From positions 285,545,078 through 285,609,077 of the forward strand of contig NC_133660.1 in NCBI RefSeq assembly GCF_037893015.1: a DNA stretch of 64,000 nt. Direction: 5' to 3'. Made by a program: the position numbers and the translations under genes. This document shows positions 34,130-46,167 of this stretch, piece after piece. The notes beneath the pieces were generated by a model. The model saw nothing but the letters and a program-made list of their open reading frames with translations, made no database searches and was not told the DNA's origin. The number at the start of each line of letters is the position of its first letter. Position 1 is the first letter of the stretch. Source of the stretch: Macrotis lagotis (Eukaryota > Chordata > Mammalia > Peramelemorphia > Peramelidae).

Positions 34130-36604
34130 GAAATACTAGTTGCAAAAATTGTTTTCCAATTTACTACCTTTTTGTTTACTATCTTTTGATCTTGGTTACA
34201 GTAGTTTTGTCTGTGCAAAAGCTTTTTAATTTAATGTAGTCAAAATTATCATTTGTTTTGAATGATGTTCTCTACCTCTTCCTTGGTCATAAACTGCTTC
34301 CCTTTCCATAGATCTGACAGGTAAACTACTCCTTGAACTTCTAGTTTGCTTATAATATTGTTTTTTTATGTCTAAATCCTGTATCCATTTGGATCTTATC
34401 TTGGTATAGGGTGTGAGGTGTTGGTCTAAGTTTCTTCCATACTAACTTCCAATTTTCCCAACAGTTTTTTATCAAAGAGAGTTTTTATCCCAATAAATAG
34501 CTGGACTCTTTGGGTTTATCAAACAGCAGATTACTATAATCATTTCCTGCTATTGCATCTAGTCTATTCCACTGATCCATGACACTATTTCTTAGCCAAT
34601 ACTAGACAGTTTTGAGGACCGATGCTTTATAATATAATTTTAGATCTGGTAAGGCTAAGCCACCTTCTTTTGCACTTTTTTTCATTGAATCCCTGGAAAT
34701 TCTTGACTTTTTATTTCTCCGTATAAATTTACCTACAACTTTTTCTAACTCATTAAAGTAATTTTGTTGGAATTTTGATTGGTAGGGTGCTAAACAAGTA
34801 GTTTAGTTTTGGTAGAATTGTCATTTTTATTATATTAGCTCAACCTATCCATGAACAGTTGATGTTTGCCCACGTATTTAAATCTGATTTTATTTATCTG
34901 CCTTGGCAGGTAGACTCCCAGGTATTTTATTTTGTCTGAGGTTACTTTGAATGGGATTTCTCTTTCTAGCTCTTTCTGCTGTATCTTGCTGGTCATATAT
35001 AGAAACGTTGAGGATTTATGAGGGTTTATTTTATATCCTGCAACTTTGCTAAAATTGCTAATTGTTTCCAATAGTTTTTTGGATGATTTCTTGGGATTCT
35101 CTAGGTATACCATCATGTCATCTGCAAAGAGTGAGAGTTTTGTCTTTTCCTTCTCTATTCTAATTCCTAATTTCTTTTACTTCTCTAATTGCTGAAGCTA
35201 ACATTTCTAATACGATATTGAATAGAAGTGGTGATAATGGACATCCTCGTTTCACCCCTGATTTTATTGGGAATGCCTCAAGCCTATCCCTGTTGCATGT
35301 AATGCTTGTTGATGGTTTCAGATAGATACTGCTTATTATTCTAAGTAACAAACCATTTATTCCTACACTCTCTAGTATTTTTAGTAGGAAAAGGGTGCTG
35401 TATTTTTATCAAAAGCTTTTTCAACATTTATTAATATGATCATATGATTTCTGATAGTTATGTCATTGATAGAATTAATTATACTGACAGTTTTCCTAAT
35501 ATTGAACCAACCCTGCGTTCCTGGGATAAATCCTACTTGATCATAATGTATTATCCCAGTGATAACTTGTAATCATTTTGTTAAGATTTTATTTAATATT
35601 TTGGCATCTTTATTCATCAGGGAGATAGGTCTATAATTTTCTTTCTCTGTTTTAACTCTTTCTGGTTTAGGTATCAGCACCATATTGATGTCATAGAAAG
35701 AGTTAGGCATTGTTCCATCTTCACCTATTTTTCCAAGTTTTATATAGAATTGGAACCAATTGTTCCTTAAATGTTTGGTAGAATTCACTTGTGAATCCAT
35801 CTGGCCCCTGGAGATTTTTTCTTAGGGAGTTCAATAATGGCTTATTGAATTTCTTTTTCTGAGACAGGGTTATTTAAGTTTTTAATTTCCTCTTCATTTA
35901 ATCTGGACAACCATCCAGTTCACTTAGATTGTCAAATTTATTGGTATAGAGTTGGGCAAAATAATTATGAATTATTACTTTAGTTTCTTCCTCATTGGTG
36001 GTGAGTTCACCTTTTTCATTTATGGTACTAGCAATTTGGTTTTCTTCTTTCTTTTTTTTAATCAAATTGCCCAGAGGTTTATCAATTTTATTGGGTTTTT
36101 TCATAAAACCAGCTCTTGGTTTTATTTATTAGTTCAATAGTTTTCTTGCTTTTGATTTTATTAATTTCTCCTTTAATTTTTAGAATTTCTAATTTGGTAT
36201 TTAATTGGGGGCTTTTTAATTTGTTCTTTCTCTAATTTTTAGTTGCATATTTCATTCATTGATTTCCCCTTTCTCTAATTTATTCATGTAAGCATTTAAA
36301 GATACAATATATCCCCTGACAGCTGCCTTGAGTGAATCGCATAGTTTTGGTATGTTGTATCATTATTGTCATTATCTAGGATGAAATAATTAATTCTTTC
36401 TATAATTTGCTGCTTGATCCACTCATTCTTTAAAATGAGGTTATTCAGTTTCCAATTAGTTCTGAGTCTACATCTCCCTGGCCCAATATTGCATATAATT
36501 TTTCTTGCATTGTGATCTCAGAAAGATTTTTCACTGTTTCTGCCTTTCTGCAGTTGTTTATTAGGTTTTTATGTCCTGGTACATGGCCAGTTTTTGTGTA
36601 AGTG

Positions 36605-38265
36605 CAAATCATCTTTTCTTAAAACTAAGCATGCCAAGCTCCTTCAATTGCTCCTCTTAGATGATAAGCTCAAGGCCCTTAGAATGCTCTACCACAAGTT
36701 GGGCACAAATAGTCCATGTGAACACCTGGGATGGATTCTCTAAACTTGCACATCTCTTGTTTCTTTTGAGCCTCTTCAAGTCTGCTTTGTTTCTAGAACC
36801 CAGCACCCTCTCTGAGGAGAGCATGACATACTGAGTGGTCCAGTTCCAGTGTCTCCCATGCTGAAAAATCAATTCCAAAATTCTCAAAGATCTTCAGTAT
36901 TATTCTCTTGTGAACACTTACCCTATGTGAGTTCCCCATAAAATAATCTTTTTGGCAAGCTTTTGGCAAGATTGGCATTCGAACAATGTGACCAGCCTAT
37001 TGAAGCTGTACTCTCTGAATTAATATCTGAATATTGGCAGTTTAGCTTAAGAAAGGATCTCAATATCTGGTATCTTCTCCCACCAGGTGATCTTCATAAT
37101 TTTCCTAAGAAAATTCAAATGCAAGCAATTCAGTTTCCTGGCATGATACTGGTAGACTGTCCAGATTTCACAGGCATACAACAGTAGGAACATAATAGCT
37201 CTGTAGAACTTCAGTTTGTCAGTCAGCCAATATTTCTTCTCTCCCACACTTTCTTTTGGAGACATCCAAACAATGAGCTAGCTCTGGTAATGTGTGTGTC
37301 AACCAAAATATTCATTTGTTCCTCCCTAGAAATTATATTGCCAAGGTAAATGAACTTATCGAAAGTATTCAAAACATCTCCGTTTGCATTAATCAATGGT
37401 TCCGCATATGACTGGTGTGGTGCTGGTTGATGAAGCACTTGAGTTTTCTTGATGTTAATTGTTAGACCAAAATTAACATAAGGAAGAGAGAATCAATCCA
37501 TACTTTGCTGCATCTCAGCTTCAGAGGCTGCATTGAGTGCAGTCATCTGTAAACAGATGATCATGTGTCAACACTGTCTCCACTTTGGTCTTGGCCTTTT
37601 CAAATTGAGGAATTTGTCATCAGTGATATAGCTGACCTTGATGTGGTGTTTATACTTAGTGAAGGCATTTGATAATATGGCTGAAACATCATGCTAAAAA
37701 GCATGGGAGCAAGGACATAGCCTTGTCTCACTCCATTGGTGATCAGGAAATCATGAGAGCATTGTCCACTATCCAGAACTGGGGGAAAGCACGCCATCAT
37801 AAAAGTGATGTTCAATACAATCTTCCCCCAAAGTCAAAAGACTTCAGTTTCCTGAAAGCTACCTGGGGTGGTCAAGTGAATAGTGTTGCTGGATTCCTAG
37901 TTGGTATCATTTATGGTCGGAAGAACAACTTTTGTTCTTAATTAATTAGAACAGTCAACAAATTCTTTCACTCTGATTCATCTTGATAATTTACCAATGA
38001 GTTTGAGACCACCTAGTTGAGACCCCCTCAACCTGGTTTGGCCCGTCAGTTGAAACAGTTTACTGGGGTGTGACCCCTGTAAATGTACCAGCTTTTGGAG
38101 TCACTGTTAGATAAGTGGATCAGGTGGGCACCAGAGGTGAAAAGCAGTCCTAAAATGGGTTCATCACAACCAGAGTTACTAGTCTTCCCTGAATACACCC
38201 TACACCCCAGTCTGGTCATGAAATCATTTCTGAATAACTGAAGCATCCTCATATAATCTTTGTCT
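36605..38265 (-). mobile_element. RTE-type LINE, copy 1, internally deleted
   Basis: Minus-strand pieces read as the RTE-clade polymerase C-terminus: LHQPAPHQSYAEPLI and INANGDVLNTFDKFIYLG (about 37438-37340), and ACEIWTVYQYHARKLNCLHL (about 37165). The 3' end (36605-36950) aligns with 58130-58320. The 5' part (37980-38265) aligns with 62850-63060, while most of the middle is missing, so the copy has a large internal deletion. All frames are broken. Confidence 0.82.
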
Positions 38266-38339
38266 CTCCATTTCCCCCCCAAGAACATTATGAAATACTT
38301 TTAACAAGAGCATTGTTAAACTGAAAGTGATTCTAAAGA

Positions 38340-38645
38340 ATTTGTTATCAAAAATACCAACAACATCAAGAGAAAGAACTGTGGAGCTCAAATGCAGACC
38401 AAAGTATACTATATTCAGTTTTTAAATTTTGTTTTACATTTTATATTTTTCCTCTCATGGTTCCTCCCCTTTTAGTTCTGATTCTTCTTTTACAATTATG
38501 ATTAATATGGAAATATGCTTAACATAATTATACATATCTAGGGGAGGGAGAAGAGAAGGGAGGGAGGGAGGGAGGAAAATGTGGAACTGAACACCTTACC
38601 AAAAAATATGATTGTTGAAAACTATCTTTACATGTAACTGAAAAA
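38340..38645 (+). mobile_element. L1 3' UTR fragment
   Basis: AGAAAGAACTGTGGAGCTC, a GGGAGGGA tract near 38556 and a terminal A-rich tail match the L1 3' ends elsewhere in the window. Confidence 0.6.
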
Positions 38646-38680
38646 AAAATGAGTAAATAAATCTATTCTAAAAATATACT

Positions 38681-38842
38681 GGGGGTGGCTAGATGGCGCA
38701 GTGGATTAGAGCACCGGCCTGGAGTCAGGAGTACCTGAGTTCAAATCTGGCCTCAGACACTTAATAATTACCTAGCTGTGTGGCCTTGGGCAAGTCACTT
38801 AACCCCATTTGCCTTGCAAAAATCCAAAAAATAAAAAAAAAA
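38681..38842 (+). mobile_element. tRNA-derived SINE
   Basis: GGGGGTGGCTAGATGGCGCA start, GAGTTCAAATCTGGCC, TTGCCTTGCAAAAATCC tail. Target duplication unclear. Confidence 0.93.
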
Positions 38843-40456
38843 ACTGGAAGTGAACTGTCATAGTATTCTCCTTATCACTTATTTCAGTAATCCAATCCAG
38901 AAAGGAGACTAGTCTGGAATGCCTTGTTCTTCCTTTTCTAAGTATCCACAAACCATAGTCTAATGTTTGCAATAGAATTTTCTAGGAATTCAGATTAAAC
39001 TCCTTGACCTAGAATTTGTATTCCCTTCCCCTTCATGAAAATTCAAAAATTTGTCCTTCTCTAAGCTTATGTCACTTTTCCTATTCTCAGTGCTCATCAA
39101 TTATCACTGACTAAGCTCAGTCATCACTCCATCACTTCATCATCATGACTTGTTCTTTCAGGATCCCAGAATGTCGTTCATCTGGACCAAAGCACTTGAA
39201 TTCATCAAGAAACCAATACGCTCTCTTGTGGTCCCTTACTTTTCTTGGGGACAACCAGTGGCATTCTGGTAAATACTGATTAAAAAGCTCTCCAGAAAAG
39301 AATCAGTCCCTTTGGGAAATCTTTTGTCTATATACTGACTGCTGGATCAATGTGTATTCAAAGAGAACCATAGAGAGCCATCTGGAAGCAATCCCAGACC
39401 ACTTGCCCAAGCTTCAACATTCACATCAGACTGAGGGAATGTTGGATGCGTGAGGGAAGAATTCTTATTGTCAATCCCTGTTTATTTCTTCTTTCACATG
39501 ATAATGATAATAAAAACTAGGATTTAAGGTTCACATAATGCTTAACAGATGTTCTTTTATTTGATGCTTCTGACAACTCTGGATGGTAGGTGCCATTATT
39601 ATTCCCATTTTACAGATTAGGAACCTGAAGGAAAGACATGTTAAGTGATTTACCCAGGGTCATACCACTAGTCAGTATCTGGGAATAGATTTGAACTCAA
39701 ATTTTCTGGACTCTATGTATCTAGGGTACTACCAAGATAACCCTAATGACATGTCTAAGCCTTTGTAAAAATTTAAAAATAATGAATGAGTGTTAAACTA
39801 CTATAATCCTAGGGTAATGGCATGTCTTCACACATGTATTTCAAATTTATGTTCAAACCAAGGTCAAGGTAAGAAAAAGATCAAATTTTCTGGAGCACAC
39901 AGATTTGTTGGTATGTCCATCCATCCTGCTAGTTCATGTTGCATAACTCAAGCTGCTATTGTTTTAATTTGGCTGATTCTTGATGTTGGTTCTAGTCCTA
40001 CTTCCAGAGAAACTCCATGGCTTCATTTCAAGTCCCCCTCTGAGACCTCACTGTGACATGGAGTGGACCCTAGATCTTCAAAAGTCACATGAGATAGAAG
40101 TATATCAAACTGGAAAGATTTCCTGTGTGAATTCTTGGTGATCTCTACCTTTTTTGTTTGAAAACCAGCTTAGATGGTTTCCAGTACCAATCACCAGGTT
40201 GGTTTCAAAAAAGATGGAAGTTTTTGTCCCAAATCAAAGAAAGATCTGAGAGAAGTTTCTTTTGAGTTTGAGAGGAGTTGATATTGGTGTGTGTATTATG
40301 TGGGGTGGTTGGGGAAAGGGGAGAGTCAGGTTCTGTGGTCCTTGAAGGTGAAAGCTTGGTTTTCTCAGAGAGAAAATTCTTAGAATCTCTCTGGCATGTG
40401 TCCTGGGGGAACTAATCTATTGAACCTTTCTTCATCCCCCCTTTCCACAGACCTAC
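38843..40456. other. SLC22 intron 8 sequence, mostly unassigned
   Basis: A MIR-type SINE lies at about 39500-39760 (TTACAGATTAGGAACCTG). At 39163-39270 a plus-strand segment looks exon-like (acceptor TTGTTCTTTCAG, about 100 open bases, then GTAAAT) but matches no family. 39781-40456 is unassigned. Confidence 0.4.
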
Positions 40457-40559
40457 CTGACTACTGTGGGTAGGAGCTCAGCAGAATAAACAATTTTACA
40501 GGATCCGCAGACTACAAGACTGCTGATTCCTAATGTTGCCAAAACAACTCGCAAAATTC
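40457..40559 (-). CDS. SLC22A: SLC22 exon 8 (TM9-TM10), two codons short
   Basis: This exon lies in the 13.7-kb gap between exons 7 and 9 and was found by its ELLPTVV ending, which matches the family ELYPTVI. It follows an acceptor TCTGCTTTATAG and ends at GTCAG|GTAGGT. The first two bases (GA) complete a Gly codon started by the last G of exon 7, and the last two (AG) make Arg with the first A of exon 9. Thirty-three open codons include VVLATLGISSLVV and YSAELLPTVV. The usual exon is 109 bp; this one is 103 bp, lacking two codons in the TM8-TM9 loop, in frame. The family GKGC stretch is replaced by GISS, as in the divergent SLC22A9-like branch. Confidence 0.88.
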
Positions 40560-40739
40560 CTATAAAGCAGAAGACCAAAACATCTCAATAAATCTAAGTT
40601 CAACACATCTTAGAGCCAATCATTTGTTTGCTCATTTATTCACCCTATGAATGCACACATTCACCCATGTATTCATTCCTTAATTTATACCTCTGGTCAT
40701 ACATTTGCTTCATCTACCTACCCACCTATCCATTGTATG

Positions 40740-40990
40740 AAAGGCAGCTAAGTGGTATAGTGATAGAGTTCTAGACTTAGAGTCAGGAAGATCTAAATTC
40801 AAATCCTACCTTAAAACTTCCTAAGTTGGGTAACTGAGCAAGTCATTTAACATTTCTTAGCCCTATTTCCTCATCTATTATATGAGGATCTAGGGTTGTT
40901 CTGAGGGAAAATGACATAGTACATTTAAGTAATTTGCAAATCTTAAAGTGCTCAGTAAAGGGTAACTGTTTCTTTCATTTGCCAAGCAAT
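40740..40990 (+). repeat. MIR/MAR-type tRNA SINE, old
   Basis: AAGGCAGCTAAGTGGTATAG start, TTCAAATCC, CTGAGCAAGTCATTTAAC, then TTTCCTCATCTATTATATGA. It lies in the intron between exons 8 and 7. Confidence 0.75.
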
Positions 40991-41159
40991 AAAAACATAT
41001 TGCAATTTTATTGTGTGTAAGGAAGGGGTAACTTAAAGATAAATTCAACAATCCCTTCTTTAAGGAGCTCAGTACAGTTAAATTCAAACAATATGGCAGC
41101 CATTCATTCAGCATTTATGCCTTTCACTTCCATTCACTTCAGTTCATCTTGTACATTCA

Positions 41160-41525
41160 TCTTTGTCTTTCCCTCTCTCTCTCTACCCATCTACCCATCT
41201 GAACATTCATCTGTCCCTCTATCCATCTATCCAACTGTCTATCTATCCATCTACCCAACCATCTAGTTATATTTATGTGTATATATATATATGTATATAT
41301 ATCTCCACTCATCCACCTATTAATCTATCCATTTATATCTATCTTATGTCTGTCTGTGTTCATCTATCCATCCAACCATCTGCTCATTGATCTATTTATC
41401 CACTTATCCATCTATTGATTTATGTACCCATCTACATTTATCTATCCTCTGTCTACTATCTTTCTATCTATCCATCAGTCCATCTATCCATTTTCCTATC
41501 TATCAGTCTTCTCTATCTATTTATC
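41160..41525 (+). repeat. ATCT/ATCC tetranucleotide-rich region
   Basis: Imperfect CATCTATC and CCATCTAC units run for about 365 bp, with a TA tract at 41278-41300. Peptides rich in Ser-Ile-Tyr from this region are not genes. Confidence 0.92.
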
Positions 41526-41529
41526 TATG

Positions 41530-41870
41530 CTGACCAGGGTTTAAATACTAGTTCTACCATATGTCAGCTCTCTAGTTCTGCTCAAGTTGACTCTCCTCTC
41601 TGAGCCTATTTCCTCCTCTTTAAAATGAGAAAGTTGTGGAGGTGCCAAGGCAGAGTGAAAAGATGCCTTTGAAACCAGAGGAACTGAGTTCAAATTCCAC
41701 CTCTGAGGTTCACTGAGGCTATATATATATAGATATAGACATCATTACAAAGGAGTTAAGAGACTTTCCCAGGGTCACCCAGCTGGAAAGTATTTGATGT
41801 GCAATTAGAACTCACTTCATCCTTATTCCAGACCCAGTGCTCTATCCATTGGGTCACCTGGCTGCCTCTG
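41530..41870. repeat. Two old tRNA-SINE remnants
   Basis: 41530-41720 is plus oriented (GGTTTAAATACTAGTTC, CCTCTTTAAAATGAG, GAGTTCAAATTCCACC). 41725-41870 is minus oriented (CCAGTGCTCTATCCATTGGG). Both lie next to SLC22 exon 7. Confidence 0.6.
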
Positions 41871-41925
41871 ATCTCTACTACTCCACCTTCCTCTTTTTCT
41901 CTTTCCCCACACACCACTGTCTTAC

Positions 41926-42140
41926 CTTGTGGCAGAAAAGCACTGGCAAGTACGAACAGTCCAGCAAGGAAGAGGCAGGCCACCATGATCGTTCGACGGC
42001 CAAGGCAACTCATGATGAACAAAGTCCCAGATCTGCTTAGGAGGGTGAAAACCCCCAGAAGAACCTGAAATATTTCAACATTATTCCCCAAGTTCTGAAG
42101 ATCCAGGGAGAGTCCATAAAAAAGCATCGCTGTTGTGAAA
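41926..42140 (-). CDS. SLC22A: SLC22 exon 7 (TM7-TM8)
   Basis: This exon covers TM7, TM8 and the short MFS loop between them. It is 215 bp, the usual size of this exon in SLC22 genes as I recall it. It follows an acceptor CTCTGCTGCAG and ends at CAAG|GTAAGA. One base completes a split codon, 71 open codons follow, and a single G remains, so it runs from phase 2 to phase 1. Recognisable pieces are FYGLSLDLQNLGNNV, the hydrophobic FQVLLGVFTLL, the loop SCLGRRT, and LFLAGLFVLASAFLPQ. LDLQ and LGRR are family positions; LGNNV is typical of the SLC22A9/A10/A24/A25 group. No stop or frameshift is present. Confidence 0.93.
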
Positions 42141-43020
42141 CTGCAGCAGAGAGTGAGAAAAGCAGAGAGAATCCATCATACTAGGAGCCCAGAGCTCACC
42201 ATTAAATGCATTCAACAAGTCGTTTATGAATACCGTTGGGTACCAGGGTCTGTCCTAGCACTTCATCTTTTGCTTGGGGTGGGGTGCTCATGAATATAGT
42301 TAAATGAACAGCAAAAACATTTAGGAGGACAAGGGGTTCACTAAGGAGTGATCAGAAAAGGCTTCTGTGGGAGCTGGTGCCTAGGGTTGAGCTCTTGAAG
42401 GCAGCCAGGGATTCCAAAAGACAAAGATAAGGAGGGTATGGGTTCTAGGCCCGAGGAACTGTGATGCAGGAAACAGCAAGAAAGTCATTTCAGTTGTAAT
42501 GCAGAAAGTGTGAAGAGCTGTAATTTTTTCTTTAATAATATTTAATTTTTTCTCAATTACATTTAAAAGCAATTTAAATAATTTTTGTTTTTCTTTAAGT
42601 TTTGTGTTCCAAAGAACTATTCTCAGCTATACAATGATCCAAAATAATCCCAAAGGTCTCATAATGAAAAATACCTCCAGAAAAAGAATTGATGAAACCT
42701 AAATGCTAATTGAAGCATGCTATTTTCCATCCTTCCTTCCTTCCTTCCTTCCTTCTTCCTCTCCTTCATTCCTTTCTTCCCTTCCTTCTTTTCTTTCTTT
42801 CTTTCTTTCTTTCTTTCATTCTTCCTTTCTTAGTTTGCTTCCCCATAATGGCTATGAAAATGTTTTACAAGATTGCTCATGTATAACCTATATGAAATTG
42901 TTTATCATCTCAGGGAGAAGAGACAATATTTTTTCCAGTTGTTTAGATTTGATTTTATTTTTGAAGGGAGTATTTTAAAATTATGTTCATATAGTGTCTG
43001 AGTTTGTCCTAACAAGTTGT
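42141..43020. other. Intron 6 side of exon 7: old repeats and a TTCC tract
   Basis: A worn L1 3' UTR-like piece lies at about 42520-42720 and a TTCC/TTTC tract at 42728-42830. I searched for SLC22 exon 6 here and did not find it. Confidence 0.45.
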
Positions 43021-43250
43021 CTCAAAAGTATTTTACATTATCTACAGCTATTTGAAATGAAATATTTCTTTCTATTTCTCTCTGAGAAACTTTATTGGTA
43101 ATATATAGAAATGCAGGTGATTTATGTCTATCTATTTTATATCTCATAAATTTGCTAAAGCTGTTAATTATTTTGACCAGCTTTTTGATTAATTCTCTAA
43201 AATTTTCTAAAAATATCATCATAACACCTGCATGTCATCATCATGATAAT
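43021..43250 (-). mobile_element. L1 ORF2 reverse-transcriptase fragment
   Basis: The minus-strand frame reads MMIFLENFRELIKKL and IINSFSKFMRYKIDRHKS, parallel to 35116-34950 of the large L1, followed by FLYITNK. Confidence 0.8.
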
Positions 43251-43273
43251 AGCTAACATTTGTATAGTATTTA

Positions 43274-43447
43274 TTGATTTGGTTTTTTTAGTTTTAGTTT
43301 TTTAGTTTTTGTAAGGCAATGGGGTTAAAGTGGTTTGCCCAAGGCCACACAGCTAGGTCATGGTTAAGTGTCTGAGGCTGGATTTGAACTCAGGGACTCC
43401 TGACTCCAGGGCCAATGCTTTTATCCTCTGCACCACCTAGCTTCCCC
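43274..43447 (-). mobile_element. tRNA-derived SINE
   Basis: Perfect 17-bp target duplication CATTTGTATAGTATTTA at 43257-43273 and 43448-43464. Confidence 0.96.
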
Positions 43448-43464
43448 CATTTGTATAGTATTTA

Positions 43465-45271
43465 AAAGATATCTAAAAGGAAGGGTGGAGAACAGGCAGA
43501 TCGAGAGGACGATGTGAGGCATCAGAGTCCAATCAAGGACTAGCTATGAGGAGATGTGACCTTTCTATTCTCAATAAGTAGGAGGAAAAGATGTAAACAG
43601 GGAGAGAAGTAAGGAGGCATTGCTTTGGAGGTGGGAGAAAATTCCCCCATCGATGCTCATATGAAGATATGGAATTAGTTGGATAGGAGGATGAGGGCCT
43701 TACACTGGATGAAGTCTAGGGGGTTGGTGCTTGAAAAATTACATGTCCTGGGAGTGAGGTAAAGTTGAAACTTTCTGGAGGCACTGGAAACTGGAGGCAC
43801 AAAATATAAGGAGGAAATTTCCAAGTAAATGTAGTGGGAAAAACAAGAGATGATATAAACCAGTGGAAGAGGAGAGGCCCAACCATAGACTCATGAGGTC
43901 TCTGACACCTGAAATGTTTGGCATGGCTCTGGGAGGGAGACTCAATGGAAAAGAACAATTCGAGGGATAAAGCCTGTCAGACAGGGATAGAAAACATATA
44001 GAGTGAAGAGCCATTAGAATGGATGCTTCAATTGCAAAGTGAGTATAGACTAAAATGAAAAACCATAGAATTAGAAGGGTTTGAATCAGAGAATGAGCAG
44101 CTAGAGTAAGGAGAATGAAATGATGGATAATAAAAAGAGTAAAAGAAATTCTTTTTTGAAAAAGTTGCAAAAATGAAATTTTTAAAAGGAATGAAAAGAA
44201 CTGACTGAAGTGGAAGAGAGGATGGAAGGTGAGCAGAGCCAAGAGAATAATGTACACATTAACAACAATGTTGTGAATTGATCCACCTTCATGGATGCAG
44301 CTCCTCTCAGCAGTTCAGAGAGCTAGAAAAACCTTAGGAGACCTGCTATGGACAATGCTATCCACATCCAGAGGGAAAAAACAAAACAAAAACAAAAACA
44401 AAACCCCTGAATCTGAATGAACACTGCATCCATTTTTTTAAATTTCTATCATTTTTTTCTTTCCTATCTCATAGTCTTCTTCCTTTTCTCTTAATACTAA
44501 CTTCTAACTTGTAAACATGTCAAACAAGAATATGCATATGCATTTGGATGAATGTTGAAAAAATTTTATAACATGTAATTAGAGGAATAAAATATCAATT
44601 GGAAAAAAGCTGCAAAAATGAAGTTTTAAAAAGTAATGAAAAGAACTAAGAACTAACTAAAAGAACTAAGAAGGGGAATTCTTCTTAATTGAGAAAAAAG
44701 AGAAAGAAGAAATATAGGAGATAAAAGTGAGAAAAAACTGATAAACAAAACACTGAAGGAAAAAGGATGGTAAACAGGGAGAAGAGAGTTATGAAAACAC
44801 CTTCAAAATGATTAAAGAAAAGTAGCTCAGGGAACATAATACTCTGCTTACAGTAGACAAAGGGAGAAAACCTTCCTAGAAATATATTTCCAATTTTGGA
44901 GACAGATGGAAGAAAATATAAGCTTAATTCTTGTAACTATAAATGTGGGATTAAACAATCCAATAAAATGAAAATGAATGACAAAATAGACAAATCCACA
45001 AAAAAAAAACCCCAAAGACCAAAGACATACACACACAAATTAAAACTGAGGGGATGGAAAAAATTTACTAGGCATTATGTGAAGATAAAGAGGCAGAAAT
45101 TGGTATCATTCTACCAAAGAAAAAGTCAATAATCTTTAAAAAGATAAAGAAATTATAATACACTGTAAGGAACCATAGATAAATAATATCAGTAATAAAT
45201 GAACATGTAGCAAATGCCTTAGCTTCCAAATTCACAAAGCAGACATCTAAACTTTAAGATAACAGACAAAA
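43465..45271. other. Intronic AT-rich sequence with an L1 3' fragment
   Basis: 44215-44600 (plus) resembles an L1 3' end (AGAATAATGTACACATTAAC, GACAATGCTATCCACATCC). The rest is A-rich LINE-like text with no readable domain. The 172-codon minus frame at 44257-43739 has no family resemblance. Confidence 0.4.
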
Positions 45272-45433
45272 GGGGCAACTAGGTGGTGCAGTGGACAGAG
45301 CACCGGCCCTGGAGTCAGGAGTACCTGGGTTCAAATCTGGTCTCAGACACTTAATAATGACCTAGCTGTGTGGCCTTGGGCAAGCCACTTAACCCTATTT
45401 ATTGTCTTGCAAAAACTAAAAAACTAAAATAAA
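45272..45433 (+). mobile_element. tRNA-derived SINE
   Basis: Target duplication AAGATAACAGACAAAA (45256-45271) and AAGATAATAGACAAAA (45434-45449). Confidence 0.95.
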
Positions 45434-45449
45434 AAGATAATAGACAAAA

Positions 45450-46004
45450 AGAAGAAGACATAGACAGTAAATCAACATTGGCAGGAGACTCTACTACCTC
45501 TCTACCAAAGTTGGATAAGTTTTTTTAAAAGATAAAAGAAAAATATGAAATACAACAAGTTTATGAAGAAATGGAAATTAAAAAACATGACATCTTTAAA
45601 ATAAAAGAGGAAAAGAACATTTCTCTATGAAATATGCAACTTTTAGAAAGTTGACCTTGAATTAGGGCACAGAGAAATCGCAAACAAACATAAGCAAAAA
45701 GAAATAGTTAATACATCATATACACATCGCAGTACAATAAAAAAATAATCATTGGTTCAAGAATCATAAACAAAGCATGCAGACCCAAATGGAAACTTAG
45801 CAATGAAATATTAAATAATATATGGAAAATTATAGAAATAATATCTTTGTAAAAGAAAATGATAATAATGAACCATTATACCAAAATTTCTGAGATGTAG
45901 CTAAAGCACTCATCAAAGAGAAAATCATATATTTTAATCATGCATTAAGGACATAGGAAAAGAAAGATCAATAAACTAAATATATTCTAAAAAAATAGAA
46001 AATC
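45450..46004 (+). other. A-rich LINE-like remnant
   Basis: A-rich text with broken plus-strand frames resembles a decayed LINE ORF (for example AAATTTCTGAGATGTAGC), but the family is not identifiable by eye. Confidence 0.3.
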
Positions 46005-46152
46005 GGGGCTGCTAGGTGGCACAGTGGATAGAGCACCAGCCCTGGAGTCAGAAGTACCTGAGTTCAAATCCGGCCTCAGACACTTAATAATGACCTAGCT
46101 GTGTGGCCTTGGGCAAGCCACTTAACCCCATTTGCCTTGCAAAAATCTAAAA
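46005..46152 (+). mobile_element. tRNA-derived SINE
   Basis: Perfect flanking AAAAAATAGAAAATC at 45990-46004 and 46153-46167. Confidence 0.95.
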
Positions 46153-46167
46153 AAAAAATAGAAAATC

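Larger units (their letters stand above)
29500..36600 (-). mobile_element. L1 element (ORF2 and 3' UTR), interrupted
   Basis: A minus-strand L1 runs from its 3' UTR (29520) through the ORF2 C-terminus (a 201-codon open piece at 30761-30156 with FIAALFVVAKNWKLSE and WLNKLWYMYVMEHY), continues after a HAL1 insertion at 33922, and reaches the reverse-transcriptase region. FADD lies at 35128-35117 in the context SLFADDMMVYLENP. Upstream are GCPLSPLLFNIVLE (about 35290) and [10 protein letters not shown] (about 35640). Reading frames are broken many times, so it is inactive. ORF1 and the 5' end were not seen. SINEs sit at 29988-30149 and 33976-34129. Confidence 0.9.

Noticed and set aside
42185..42260. 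GTGAGC donor-like site on the minus strand near exon 7
   Set aside because: The preceding text is old-SINE wording, not SLC22 coding sequence.
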